A stretch of 64,000 nt of DNA. It comes from Utricularia gibba (taxonomy: Eukaryota; Streptophyta; Magnoliopsida; Lamiales; Lentibulariaceae). The stretch lies in NCBI GenBank assembly GCA_002189035.1, contig NEEC01000027.1, positions 248,001 through 312,000 of the forward strand. Reading direction: 5' to 3'. The translations under genes and the position numbers were made by a program. The notes beneath the pieces are model-generated. The model was not told the origin of the DNA. It searched no databases and saw only the letters and a program-made list of their open reading frames with translations. Shown piece by piece: positions 1 through 11,412 of the stretch. Position 1 is the first letter of the stretch. Every line of letters starts with the position of its first letter.

Positions 1-1532
1 TCTCATCATTAATATCAAAACACGCTTCTAGAAGCATTTCATAGAGACGAAGATTTAATGGTGAACCATCTGCCCAGTGGTAGCATTCAAAAACAGCCCC
101 CTCAGATGACCTGTTTGCAAGTGCCAATACTGTCGTACGAAGAACTTGCATTGATTCATTATTTCTTTCAGTTTCAATGGGGCGATCTAAGGCGGCATTA
201 ATGATATGGCCCAAACGTTGGGCTGCAGCATTACCCCTCTCCACAGGCACGTGGGGGTGCAAAAGCATGCCAGCTTCCAGCATTCGAAGGTTTCTCTTCT
301 GCCACGCATTATACTCTTCTGGATCAGTAAAATCTGAAGATTTGAACTGTTGTAAAAGCTCCAGAGGAAGAATGATTGATTCTGATACTCTTCCCACCTA
401 AATAAGAAAGAGTAAATCTGTAACCAGAAAAAGATACTGAGCATCATCATGTACAATTTCTACTTAAAAATACCATATACTGGGATTAAACACACCTATG
501 AACAAGATGAATGCACACAGGAAATTCATTTGCTCAAGGAGGAACAAATGAGTGTTCTTAGTTTATCATATTTAGAAAAGAAGAGTAGACATAAACAAGC
601 TTCAAATGGCTCAATTGTGACGTTCCCAGCCTCGAACACAGTGGCACACAAGAAAAATAACGCATCCTGAAAGACTCATTGATGTAAATGATCCTCCCAG
701 GAAGGAAATTTATAAACGAAAATCGTGGAAAAAGGAAAAAAAAGAAATCTTAAGAAAACCACCCGCTCTCAAAATCATAAATTTAGATGCACCAGTATCC
801 CCTCAGATTATGACACGTTACGCAAATTCCAGGTCTTAATTTAAGAACAAGGTGTCAATGATGAAGCGATAACCAGTATTATCAGTTTCAATTCATAAAT
901 CTGAACATTTCTTTTACGCATTTTTCACTGCAAAAGAACCATCCTTTTTCTTTCTCGCCAACCTGGGTAGCAGAGATTCTCAACAAGCCCCTTCGAATTC
1001 TTAAATCTTCAGCCTCAGAAATCCCCATATGCATTCTCATCAGCTCACTGACACTAATCGGCTTCTTCACCTTCCCCGTCAATGAAGAATTACTCAAATC
1101 CATGCTCCGCCTGGAACTGCTGGATCTCATCCCAAGCGCTTTCTTCATCTTAGATGCTGCTGTAGAAGTCAGCGAACGCTGCAAACTCACTGGAGAATTG
1201 CCGTTGGCGGAAGCAGCACTGGCTGGCGAATTACCATGATCGCCGCTAGAAATGTAGTGCAGGGGCCTAGAGGAAGATGAGCGGTTCGCGGAGAGGAAGA
1301 TCTCGTAAGCGGAGGCTCGAAGATCTGAATCGGAAAGCGTCGGCGTTAGGTCACCAAACGGAGACGGCAGCGGCGACAGCGATGCGGTGGAGACAGCAGG
1401 ATTGAAACGAGAAGTTGCCGATGATGCGGACACTGAGGACGCCGCCGGCCCCGCCCCAAAGGAGGCAGATGAAAAGGAATCTCGCCGGGAATGCCCCAGC
1501 CCCAGCGTTTGATCACGGAAGAGAGACGCCAT
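1..1532 (-). CDS. Unc-13-like protein (DUF810/MUN family), 5' part
   Basis: First two coding exons of a plant unc-13 homologue, cut by the window edge. Exon 1 is 1532-963 and exon 2 is 397 to beyond position 1. The intron 962-398 has GT-AG borders. The start at 1532 is the first in-frame ATG and gives MASLFRDQTLGLG, the usual N-terminus of this subfamily; the frame stays open upstream without an ATG. About 322 residues are visible. Residues 1-190 hold a Ser/Ala-rich segment, PFGDLTPTLSDSDLR, KMKKALGMRSSSSRR and KKPISVSELMRMHMGISE. The second exon continues with LPLELLQQFKSSDF and CYHWADGSPLNLRLYEMLLE, all typical of DUF810 proteins. Known members (PATROL1 is a distant one) act in tethering and delivering plasma-membrane cargo; that role is inferred from family only. 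The C-terminal MUN region is outside the window. Confidence 0.9.
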
Positions 1533-1620
1533 CGTAGCTGTGCCGGTACCGCTGTCGCTCAAGTGTGATAGAGCAAAACGAGAAAAAAAAAAAAAGAAAG
1601 TAAATGTTAATCATAGCCCA

Positions 1621-1630
1621 TTATTTATAG
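1621..1630 (-). promoter_or_regulatory. TATA box of the unc-13-like gene
   Basis: Read on the minus strand this is CTATAAATAA, about 90 bp upstream of the ATG at 1532. A TGGGC (Site II-like) motif directly precedes it on the minus strand. Confidence 0.55.
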
Positions 1631-2411
1631 ATTCTTCTATCATTTTATTCATATATTTTAATACATCATTAGCAAATTTACCCAACCAAAATGAAAAGGG
1701 CGTGCCGGCCATCAGCTAGTGGACCAGCATGCACGTATGGGTGGGGCCCACAGCCTCAATCGTGACGTGATTCACTAATACATCCCCAGCCAACCTTCCA
1801 CATCATTTTTATTTCTGACAAATATTACCTCTTTTAATCACAATTAATACGATTAAAACAGAATCCGCGCTTATGCAACTTATTAAAAATAAGAAATGCA
1901 CATAAAAATTTTAATATTTAATGAGAAAAAATAAAAACTATTTCAGATATAAGATTAACTTTAGAAAACGATGATTTTTTGGTGCAGGTGATCGTCAGTC
2001 AGTTAATGGGCCGGGAGTGAAGTCGTATTGGACCGTCCCCAAATTTGAAAATTAGAGGTGTTTTTAATGGAATTAAAGAATTAAGTGGTTTATTGTCCAA
2101 TGAGGCAGAGCCATTTTCTCAATAAAGGAGCCGGGCAGTGCGCACTCACCGAGGTCCCCCTCCATTGAAGGCCATTACAACAACATATGGCTCAAAATAA
2201 AGAGCTTGAGCCATGGGGGTAAAATGGGCAGAGAGGGGACACAACCGGCTGAGTTGACTTGTACGGGGAGGGTGAAATTGGTAAATGTGGGTAAGCGGTG
2301 CCCACCACGAGACAAATTGTTCTCTGTGAACTTATTTCCAAGGCGAGCGGGGGTGGGCCAGGCTGCGGCGTGAATGACTTTTTGACAGTGGGGTGCCGCT
2401 GTAAAACGCCG

Positions 2412-2511
2412 ACACGTGGATTAATGGTGCGCCGTACATGCAGCAAAATCATTCATGCATGTGCATTATTGCTGCATCATTCTTCATTTCTCTCTCTCTG
2501 CATCATGCATG
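2412..2511 (+). promoter_or_regulatory. G-box plus two RY elements upstream of the WD40 gene
   Basis: ACACGTGG (ABRE/G-box type) lies at 2412-2419, and two perfect CATGCATG RY motifs lie at 2454-2461 and 2504-2511, 43 and 93 bp upstream of the TATA box at 2554. ABRE/G-box plus RY is the classic layout of promoters under ABI3/FUS3-type and bZIP control in maturing seed. Regulation of this gene by them is inference. Confidence 0.5.
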
Positions 2512-2553
2512 CGATGCCCTCGAGGGTTTTTGTGAATGAGGGCGAGCTGCGGA

Positions 2554-2561
2554 TATAAATA
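2554..2561 (+). promoter_or_regulatory. TATA box of the JINGUBANG-like gene
   Basis: TATAAATA lies 60 bp upstream of the ATG at 2621 in a G-rich context, leaving a short leader. Confidence 0.65.
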
Positions 2562-2620
2562 GTGCAAAAACCCTTAGCGCTCCCTCCTCGGTATGCTGCA
2601 TCTGATCGCACGGGACAGAA

Positions 2621-4090
2621 ATGCTGAACCCGAAGAAATCTCTCTCCGCCTTCTTCGCGGAGGAAGAACCCAGATCACCTCCGTCGCCGCCGCGGCTTAC
2701 CGTCAAATGTTTCTCGCCGCCGTACGATCACTATCAAGATAACCACATCTTCAGCCCCCCGGGATCCTCAGCCGCAAATATCTACTCCCGGGAACCGCCG
2801 GAATCGCCATGGACGCTTTCCCCGCACACCACTCCTTCACCGTCACTGCTCTACCACTGCATCTCCGCCTTGTACCGACAAGAGGGCACCATATTCGCCG
2901 TCGCCGCGGCGAAGGGACTGGTTTTCACAGGATCCGAAAGCTCCCGGATCCGGGCATGGAGACAACCCGACTGCACCGAACGAGGGTACTTCCAGTCCGA
3001 CTACGGCGATGTCAGAGCCATTTTAGCGCATGGGAACACCATCTTTTCGTCGCATAAAGACTGCAAAGTCCGGATGTGGAAAATCACCTCCGCCCCTGAG
3101 AGTTTTCAGGCAAAAAAAGTCTCAGTATTTCCAAAAACTCAACAGATTTTCGGTATTTTTCCGACGAGCAGCGCCTTCAAACACAAGGACTCCATTTCCT
3201 GCATGGCGTATAATCATTCCGAGGGTCTTCTGTACACGGGCTCGTGGGATAGAACCGTCAGAGTATGGAGAGTTTCAGATAATGCCTGCGTTGACTTTTT
3301 CACAGCCCACGAGGACCAAGTCAATGGAATCGTCCTCAACCGCATCGACGGTAGCGTGTTTACTTGCTCCAGCGACGGCGCTGTGAAAATATGGAGGCGC
3401 GTGTATGGACAAAGCTCGCATACTCTCACAATGACACTCAAATTCCAGTACTCTCCGGTAAGTAGTGGGCTCTTTTCCCCACAAAAAATACACTTTAATG
3501 TTTTGGGATAAAATCCAATGTCTGAAATTTTGTCAGCGAATTTTACGATCATTTTCCAACAGGTAAACGCATTGGCGCTCAGCTCTTCGTCAAATGCATG
3601 CTTCCTGTACTCCGGTTGCTCTGATGGGATAATCAATTTCTGGGAAAAAGAGAAAATATCTGGAAGATTCAACCATGGGGGATTCTTACAAGGTCACAGA
3701 TTCTCAGTCCTCTGTCTGGTTGCCGTAGATAAACTTGTCTTCAGTGGTTCAGAGGATACCACAATCAGGGTTTGGAGAAGAGAAGAAGGGAGCTCCTACC
3801 ACGAATGCTTAGCCGTGATCGAAGCCCATCGCGGGCCGGTGAAGTCGCTCGCGGTGACGCTGGAGATTGAGAAAGTTGTGTTCGTAGGGTTCCTAGTTTA
3901 CAGCTCGGGATTGGATCAGGCGTTTAAGGCGTGGAGGATTAAGGTTTTGCCGGAGGATAAACCGCGCCGCCTTGAACCGGAAACCATGGAGGTTAAGACG
4001 AAGTCGGCGGAGTATGAAATGAGCCCCGTTTTGTCTCCGTCGTGGGTAGAGAAGAAGCTCCAAGGCAATGGTAGCCATTTTTTCTTGTAA
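2621..4090 (+). CDS. JINGUBANG-like WD40-repeat protein
   Basis: A 454-residue WD40 protein in two exons, 2621-3457 and 3563-4090, with a GT-AG intron in phase 0. Seven blades are visible, each ending in a W-containing strand: IRAWR, VRMWK, VRVWR, VKIWRR, INFWEK, IRVWRR and FKAWR. The long Pro/Ser-rich N-terminus (residues 1-90) precedes a segment starting LYHCISALYRQEGTIFAVAAAKG, the signature of the JINGUBANG (JGB) group. Arabidopsis JGB restrains pollen germination through TCP4 and jasmonate synthesis. The family match is clear; one-to-one orthology is not shown, since the family has several members. The start is the first ATG after the TATA box. Confidence 0.9.
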
Positions 4091-4616
4091 AATTGAACCC
4101 CCTCCCCTTCTTTTTTCAATTACATAAATATCATATTTCCGTAAAATAGCACAAAATTAAAAATTTCGATATCAAAAACCCTAAATTAATCATCTCAAGT
4201 AAAAACCTTGACCTACATTTATTAGGGTTCACGCGTGCATGCACTACATATTGCAATTTGAATGTAATTAATATTAAAAATTAAGTCCATTGGTATCCGG
4301 TCTGGAATATCGAGCCGGGTCTTCAAACCGGGTTAAGTATAATCAATGCCTCGTGATTTATGAGAAATTTGAAGTAGGATAATAGAAGTATATGGAGAAA
4401 TGAATGCAGAGCACTGAATTGGAGCTGCCCCTTATCATGAATGCATGGAATTTAATGGTTGATTATGGTTGCTCCTACTTTAGCAGCCCAACACTACCAA
4501 AATTAAAGCAACCAACTGCACTATCTTACCTACTAGATTCTTCGCAAATTCATGCACTTCTTTGAAGACGAATTGGGGGGACATGCTGCAAGATGAAGGA
4601 ATGGCCTTTCGGCAGC
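4091..4616. other. Intergenic, convergent 3' ends
   Basis: AT-rich sequence between the stop codons of the WD40 gene (+) and the GT43 gene (-). It should contain both 3' UTRs. No gene seen. Confidence 0.6.
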
Positions 4617-6002
4617 TTAGTCCAGAGCCCATGCCATAATCCCAGAAGATGCACTTGCAAGGCATTCTATCTGATCTGCGTTCTCCACCATCTGCCAAAT
4701 GAAACTGATCGCCTGCATGGAATGAAATAGGTGAATTCAGCCCGTGTCTCACCTGCCTTCTAACCACTACTATGTAGTTTTTTCTATTTTCGATCAGCCC
4801 ATCTTGAAATACGAGGTCTTGTATGCCAGAAAGTATGCAAAATGCATACCCATAAGCCATGGATCACACAATGGCAGAGTGTAATCCAACTCAATCTGAA
4901 TATAGCGCACCTAGTCTGAAAGCCAAAGGCGAGCTTACCCGATGTTCCTCGTTCATTTTCTCAGATAGCCTTATGGGTTTGTTGGTTGACATATTCCATC
5001 TACTGGGATCCCAAAGGATGGTGCTATTGAAAGCAAAGCCAACGTTATGCATTGAATTTGGCATCTTCATTGTTCTAGACCCGTCGCAAATTGGACCCTG
5101 CTCCCAAGTTTCCCCTTTGCCTCCCCTCACCTTCGCCACTCTCCACATGCTGATCCGCCTGTGCGTCATCATGAAAAGTCACCCCGAATTCCTTGCTTTA
5201 AAATAAGATATGAAATGAAATGGGGTTCAGGGATTATGCAGATCCATATGAATTTCATGGACTGTGTGGTAGGCGAGGGGTACCTTATCTTTCTCATAAG
5301 GTCAAAAAGCTCAGTTCTGTACACGCTGTCCTCGCTTGCGAAGAAAACTATTGCGTCGAACCTATGCTTTTCAATATGCGAAAGCGCAGCATTCCGAAGG
5401 ACATCCACGCTCACATTATTTCTCTTCTCCACATCGGCAACTTCCTTGTCCACGTAAGCCAGATGTCTGTACATCAGGCCACTCTTCCTCAACAGGTCAT
5501 ACGTTTCCAGTGACTGACACTTCTTCTCCACGACTATCCAAAGAAGAGGAGACGGCACGAGCCTCAGGGTCTGCGCCAACGAGCTCAAGTAGTAGCCTTG
5601 AAGAGGCCCCGCACCCGTCGTCGTGACGACGATGAGAAGACTGTTATCTTGGGTATCCTCATCTGAAGCAGAGGCTTTCGATTTCAAGTAGGTGAATTGT
5701 ATCGGATTCTCAATCTGAATGCCCAAGTCGTCTCTAGCCCGAATGGGGTCCGAGATGTTCATCGCCGACCCGATGATGAAGCCTAGCAGAAAGCAGGTGA
5801 AGAAGCTGATGAACCCGCGATGCCACAACCTTTCTTTCGGAATGAATGCTTGCAGTAGATGAAGACCATGGAGTAAATTCTGGACTACGTGCCAAGCATT
5901 ATTCAGTGAGTCCGTGCGGTTGGCGCATTCATGACTGATTGAAGAGGATTCGGATTTGGCAAGATGTGGATCGGGAGACGACGTTCTTCTAAACAACGAC
6001 AT
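4617..6002 (-). CDS. GT43 family glycosyltransferase, IRX9/IRX9H-like
   Basis: Three exons: 6002-5284, 5158-4939 and 4712-4617, giving 344 residues (Arabidopsis IRX9 is about 350). The start at 6002 gives MSLFRRTSSP, like the MASIRRTLSP start of IRX9H; an in-frame extension upstream has no ATG. A single membrane anchor lies at about residues 63-80 (FISFFTCFLLGFIIGSA), as expected for a type II Golgi protein. GT43 landmarks are LLIVVTTTG, LRLVPSPLLWIVVE, RNAALSHIEKHRFDAIVFFA, EQGPICDGS and FAFNSTILWDPSRW. IRX9-type proteins work with IRX10/IRX14 in elongating the beta-1,4-xylan backbone. The usual DxD region reads ASEDSVY, so direct catalysis is doubtful, as for IRX9 itself. The last exon (31 codons) was placed by GT-AG borders and by similarity to the family C-terminus, so it is the least certain. 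Confidence 0.87.
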
Positions 6003-7091
6003 GCCGGCGTTCCCCAGAGAACTGTAAATTGAACCCAGGTCTGTTATCAACCGGTCATAAAAGTAACCTGGAATAGGAAGCCATGGGATGCTGAGATATC
6101 AAGGGCTTCAGACGAAGACGGTGAGTTGCAGGCATCTTTAAGGCATGGTTCTTGGATGTTGAATTTGAATCCAGCCGAGTACATGCATTTGGGCAATCAT
6201 TCAAACAACTTCTTTGCCCACCTTTCACGTAACTGACTCTTACATATTTATTTTAATCACTGAATGATGAGTTGACTTTTGATATAAGGGAGTAACTGAG
6301 ACAGTGTTCTGTAGAAGAAATACCATTCATTTGGAGAAACAGAAGGCCAAGGCCGCCCATTGGGCTTTCTTCTGACTTCTGGGTTGGAGACAGTTACGAT
6401 GTCGGGAGCAGCGATCCAGGGACTAACTACGACGCCGCAGCCATCTTCACATCATTTACCACGATAACGGACACTCTGAAGTGAACGGGATCAAGCCGGA
6501 ACTCGATTCTATACCTGAAGTAAAGAATACTTGAGAGTAGTATTCAAAAAGTTCGAATATTCCATCCAAAGTTTCAACTTTCAATTAAAGCACAGTTGAA
6601 TCATTGTTTGAATCAAGTGTTTTTGACGATATTCTATGCAATGCAGTCCAACGCTCATAGCCATTATTTGAATGCTTTGCGTGCTCGCCTCTCTGTTCGC
6701 GCTGGCTGAACTCTATCGATCACAACAAGATGCTCCTGCTGTTTCTTTTCCTCAAATGGGCGGGATGCGTGTTGTAACAGATTACGATTGTTGGGTGTGC
6801 CGATTCTCGCTTAAGAAAGATAAAAACTGTGCATATCCCACAATCCTACAACAAAAATCGTATTTTGCATTCTGGGTTATGGCATCCATCTTGGCCCAAC
6901 TCGTTCTTATTAGCTTTTTGGTAGGGTTTCTCTTCTGTGGTTACTGACCCGTGAACCCGGATCTGCTGTGGTAGAGGAAGTATTCATTCGCTCCCAATCC
7001 GTTCTTTCTCGCTTTTTCGGGCACCCAACTCTCTGTTTTTGGTTGTTGGTTATTTGATTTCAAAGATCGAAGTTTTGATTCAATTTTCTTG
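6003..7091. other. Divergent intergenic region, GT43 / RGLG
   Basis: No recognisable gene. It should hold the GT43 leader (right after 6002) and the RGLG promoter and 5' leader. An inverted Site II pair, GCCCA-T-TGGGC, lies at 6355-6365. A 91-codon ORF at 6672-6947 has no recognisable family and is probably part of the RGLG leader or chance. Confidence 0.5.
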
Positions 7092-9959
7092 ATGGGAAAT
7101 GGGAAATCGAGCCCTGTAGATCAGAGAAGGCGTGAGGGATCCTCAACATCCCGTTCTAGATCTGCCTCCGGATGGCAGCATGATTATGCGCAATCTTCAT
7201 TCTCACAGTATGCTCGAAATTATCCAGTGCAGAACCCTAGTGCCGTTGGAACCGAGAACCCAATTCATGCCGACCAGGATAGGCGCGGGGAACCCTCAAC
7301 AACTCAGTCTAGACCCGCCTCTGGATGGCAGCAACATGGTTATGACCAATCTTCGTATCCTCAGAATGCTCAAAATTATCCAGTAGAAATCCCTTACCCA
7401 TCTGGGTTTCCACCAGATTACTCACAGTACCCATCTCATGCGGCTGCTAATCCATCATTGGAATCGAAGATATCGACACAATATGAAGCACCCCGGTCTC
7501 AGGTTCATGTACCCAAGAAGAAAATCGAAAGGCGGTACTCAAGGATCGCAGACAATTACAGTTCACTAGAGGAGGTATGTCCATGTTTATGGACTTGTGA
7601 TGATGGAACAGATGGAAAATATAGTCATGTGGTTGAGATAAAATGGTCCCACTTAAGAAAAAAAAAATTTGTATTTAATGTGGTTTACGGGGGATTAGTC
7701 ATTGAAACATACCTGTCCATCAGGGGGTCAGTGAGTCCTATATGACTGAACTTACTTCTGGTTTGTTGGTTTTCTGGATGATTTTTGCTCGAGGCAGCAT
7801 TTGAATAAAAAAACTTTTTTTGGTAGGTGACAGAAGCTCTTGCTCGTGCTGGTCTTGAGTCTTCCAACCTGATCATGGGGATTGATTTCACCATGAGCAA
7901 TCAATGGACAGGTTGACTTATAAAAATTCAGGATTTTTTTGGTGGGTGTAAATGAAGTGCAAATGGGGACTTCCTACATTTTCAGGAAAACATTCGTATA
8001 ATGGTAAAAGCTTGCATCATCTCGGATCTGGTCTTAATCCCTATGAGCAAGCAATAAGCATTATTGGAAAAACTATGGCTGCATTTGACGAGGACAACCT
8101 AATCCCATGTTTTGGATTTGGAGACAGTACGTGCTAAGCCATTTAGCTTTCTCGACTTCATAACATGCGTTAAATTTCTTATCTTTTTTCATACTGAACT
8201 TTGCAGCATCAACACATGATCAGGACGTATTCAGCTTCTACCCTGATGGTAAATTTTGTGAAGGGTTTGAAGATGTTCTAATGCAGTACAGAAAACTTGT
8301 GCCAAATCTTAAACTTTCAGGTTGGCAATAGTTTTCAATGCTGGTTGCCTCTTGCTACTACTCTTGAATTTGAACCGGACTACCTTTGCTGCAGGTCCAA
8401 CTTCGTTTGCCCCCATAATCGAAATGGCTATGACTGTTGTTCAGCAGAGTAGAGGCCAATACCATGTCCTACTAATTATTGCAGATGGACAGGTATCGTG
8501 TTACATGCGTGTATGCTTCTGTTTGAGAACACGGATTCCTATTTTGCGTATAGTCATTCCTCTTATCAACTGTGCTCATATTTCTTCTGAAAGCCATCGT
8601 TTTCCTTACCGATTATGATGTTTTGACGTTTAGTTGACTATAGAATCATGACGTAATTCCTGGAGGCTGGTTTGAAGCTACTGTGCTTCCTTAAGAAAAA
8701 CTCACCTCCACCTTGAATACTTAAATTCTGTTATTGTGCATCAGTTGTTCAATTGATACCGTTGATGAGACATGGATATAGAGTTGAAGTCATTATATCT
8801 TCCTACACAAGTATCCTTCCTTTTGAGATTTTTCAACTCCACAGGTTACCCGAAGTGTTGACACCGAAGATGGTCGACTGAGTCCCCAGGAGCAGAGAAC
8901 TGTTGACGCAATCGTTGAAGCCAGGTGGTAACTTCGGACTGATGTTGCATGATCTCTTTTCTCCTGGTAAGATAAAAAGTGGTAATGCGGCGGTTATTGT
9001 TCCTTTAACGTTTGCAGCAAGTTTCCATTGTCGATTGTTCTGGTTGGAGTCGGAGATGGGCCATGGGATACAATGAAGGAATTCGATGACAACATACCGG
9101 CTAGAGAGTTTGACAATTTCCAGGTACGCTTGAAGGTTCCTCTTCCTCCATGAGCCTCGTTCACCACAATAAGCTTTGTTCATCGTGTAGTGTAACTCTT
9201 TGGGTCCCAGTTTGTGAATTTCACAGGGATCATGTACAAAAATGCAACCCAACTCCGAAAAGAGACCGAGTTCGCTCTGGCTGCGTTGATGGAAATCCCA
9301 GTTCAATATAAAGCCACGTTAGAGCTCAATCTGCTTGGGTAAGGAAGCGAGAGCGACCTTGTCAGTTAGTCATCTGTCTCACTGTGTCTGCATATGCTGT
9401 GCTGATACCGTATCTGCATGCTCATAAATTGGTGAAATTCAAGTCAACGGAATCACAAAGTACCGGAGAGAATTGCCCTTTCGCCGCCGGGACTTGGTGG
9501 AGGAGCAGCATTCAGCACGATTCCAGGCCGCACGCACATGATTCCATCCGAGAGACGCTGGGAGCCTTCCACAGAAGCAGCTCCTTCTGCACCAACCGCT
9601 GCTTATGAGCAACAGGTACCGTACTTGGCAGCGTAATGGAAGCAGTAGAATGTGCTCCCCAGCAAGTGTTTTTAGGCTTATGCTAATGATGCTTTGCAAT
9701 ATATAACTGTGCTGAATCATTTCCTGCTCTCGCAGACTTGCCCCATCTGCTTCACCAATCCAAGAGACATGGCTTTTGGCTGTGGTCACCTGGTAATACC
9801 TTCTCCGGTGATCTGTCTTTGGATCTCAACGGCATCCGGAGAAGACGAACTTCTAACCATTTCGTTTGTGTTTTTCAGACATGCCGGGACTGCGGACGAG
9901 ACCTTGAAGTCTGCCCCATATGCAGGAGTGCAATCCAGACCAGGATAAAGCTCTACTGA
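7092..9959 (+). CDS. E3 ubiquitin ligase RGLG-like (copine/vWA plus RING)
   Basis: A protein of about 514 residues spread over about 11 exons, starting 7092-7574, 7827-7911 and 7986 onward and ending with the RING exons before the stop at 9957-9959. The start gives MGNGKSS, an N-myristoylation signal (Gly2, Ser6) as in known RGLGs, so the protein is probably plasma-membrane bound. Residues 1-150 are Gln/Tyr/Ser-rich low complexity with an internal duplication. The copine/vWA domain follows (about 160-410), with a DFTMS MIDAS motif. A C3HC4 RING closes the protein: CPIC, CGHLTCRDC and CPIC. RGLG ligases make K63-linked chains and act in auxin, drought and ABA signalling. The exon before the RING was joined with the acceptor at 9442-9443, because only that gives the conserved [11 protein letters not shown] reading. 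Confidence 0.92.
7137..7388 (+). repeat. Internal tandem duplication in RGLG exon 1
   Basis: Two copies of a unit of about 40 residues, offset by about 153 bp. Both read R-R..S-T..S-R..ASGWQ..Y-Q-SS..Q-A-NYPV. The DNA is also alike (GGATGGCAGCA occurs in both copies). It lies in the low-complexity N-terminal region. Confidence 0.7.
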
Positions 9960-10219
9960 TGGATGGATGCCCCGGAGATGGGGTGTGCTTGTCGAGATCT
10001 ACATTAATATATGGATGTGTAATATCGAGATTTTCTTATTTTTTAAAAAATAAATATTCCAATATACGGTTGCCCAACAACTCATATTTAATATTATTTA
10101 ATCTTTAAAATGCGAAGGATATCGAAATTTGAAAGGCGCTCGTCTTGTCCAAAAGCTTGGTTGTCCCGCTGAGACTTTGAAAGGCGACGAGTTCAGATTT
10201 CTGTGGGCTGTGCTCAGCC

Positions 10220-10823
10220 ATGGCTACTGCGGGCTATGAGGATGCCGACGAGTGGGAATTGGTGAACGATGACGGTTTCGTGTATCGAAGGAAGAAACGA
10301 CGACGGCTCCTCGAGCCCACCGCCACCGCTTCCCTCGAGCCACCGCAGCCGGATCCGGAGGTGGAGAGGAGGAAACGTCTTCAGAGGAGGAAAAGGGTTC
10401 TCCAGAAGCTGAGAGATAAGTACCGAATCGAGATCAGCCATTGGGAACTTTTATCGAACACTTTGAGGGGGGTGGAGAAGAGAGCCAATGTGCAGCCTTC
10501 TTCGACGGAACGTGAGCGAGGTGTCTCAGAGTTACCGCAGCAGCTTGCGCCTGATCGTTCTGGCCGCAGCATCGTTGAGGAGCTCTTAACTCAGGTATAG
10601 TGGCAGAAACCTTTGAAGAAAAATGAGTAGTAATTGAGCGCCATTGATTTTGAATTCGTAGGTTGAGACGCAAGAAGCTATAATTCAGGACGTTTCCAAG
10701 ATGTGTGATGTAGCTGAAGCATTATGCACTGCACAAGAGGAAAGACGAAAGCAACAGATTCTGAGCCTCCCAATTTGGGACACTTGTCCCCATGAGCTCA
10801 TGACCGTTCTTTGCGAACCTTAG
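10220..10823 (+). CDS. Conserved plant protein of unknown function, 178 residues
   Basis: Two exons, 10220-10594 and 10662-10823, with GT-AG borders in phase 0. The product is 178 residues. It begins with an acidic stretch ending DEWELVNDDGFVYRRKKRRR, then has a strongly basic and probably helical region (about residues 48-75, rich in R/K/E) and a C-terminal helix rich in E/Q. There is no signal peptide or membrane segment. The basic RRKKRRR cluster could be a nuclear localisation signal. I have seen similar D-E-W-E-L-..-D-D-G-F-V-Y starts in plant proteins of unknown function, but I do not recognise a named family. It sits 260 bp downstream of RGLG on the same strand and is probably a separate transcript. 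Confidence 0.8.
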
Positions 10824-11412
10824 GCCACAAGTTCCATTCGTTGAGATTCACAATGTATCGATTGGGTGAAAATCCGTAGAAAGCCAAGCAAGGTGTTTGA
10901 TGCAATGCTGCTCAGGTTGTTTCTCTGTTCTGTAGGAATATGTTAGTCAACCATGTATATCAAAGAAGGTAAGAGATGCTGCTTCATAATCTCTTCTTGT
11001 AACAGGGTTATCCATAGTGATTTTTTTCGAGTTCCTGGATCGAGCATGATGATGGCCTGTTGTTTGATCAAATCTGTGCGTCGATTATTTGAACATGAGA
11101 TTGTGTTAACTACAGTTATTCTGCAATGTATAGATTTCATGTTTTGTAAATGCTTCATGCTCTGGAAGGATTCTGTAGGTTGCGAGTTTTGGGCTCAGAG
11201 CGCATAACTTTGAGTGATTGCATTTGTAAAGTACTGGAGTTGAAGTTTTCTGGATGGACACTTATTCCACAGACTGTAACAGACATCACAGAAACCCGAA
11301 CTCCATAGCAATTAAGTCAAGGCATGTCAATGAGCAGCTGCCAGCTCCAGGAATCCAGATTTTTTTTTTACCACAGCAGTCTCTCCTTACACTTTTTTGC
11401 ATGCCTCTGTGG
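10824..11412. other. Intergenic, convergent 3' ends
   Basis: Space between the stop of the 178-residue protein gene (+) and the stop of the kinase gene (-). Short ORFs here have no family resemblance. It probably holds both 3' UTRs. Confidence 0.55.

Larger units (their letters stand above)
1533..2620. other. Divergent intergenic region, unc-13-like / JINGUBANG-like
   Basis: No gene recognised. It carries the promoter and leader of both divergent genes. The middle part (about 1790-2100) is AT-rich and featureless. The right end has the G-box, RY and TATA elements listed separately. Confidence 0.6.

Noticed and set aside
4720-4860. Possible extra exon (QDLVFQDGLIENRKN reading) in the GT43 gene
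   Set aside because: Joining exon 2 directly to 4712 gives the family C-terminus in frame, and no acceptor puts the extra segment in the right phase.
6672-6947. 91-codon plus-strand ORF with two hydrophobic segments
   Set aside because: No recognisable family, no splice or promoter support, and it lies where the RGLG promoter or leader should be. Kept only as a remark in the intergenic entry.
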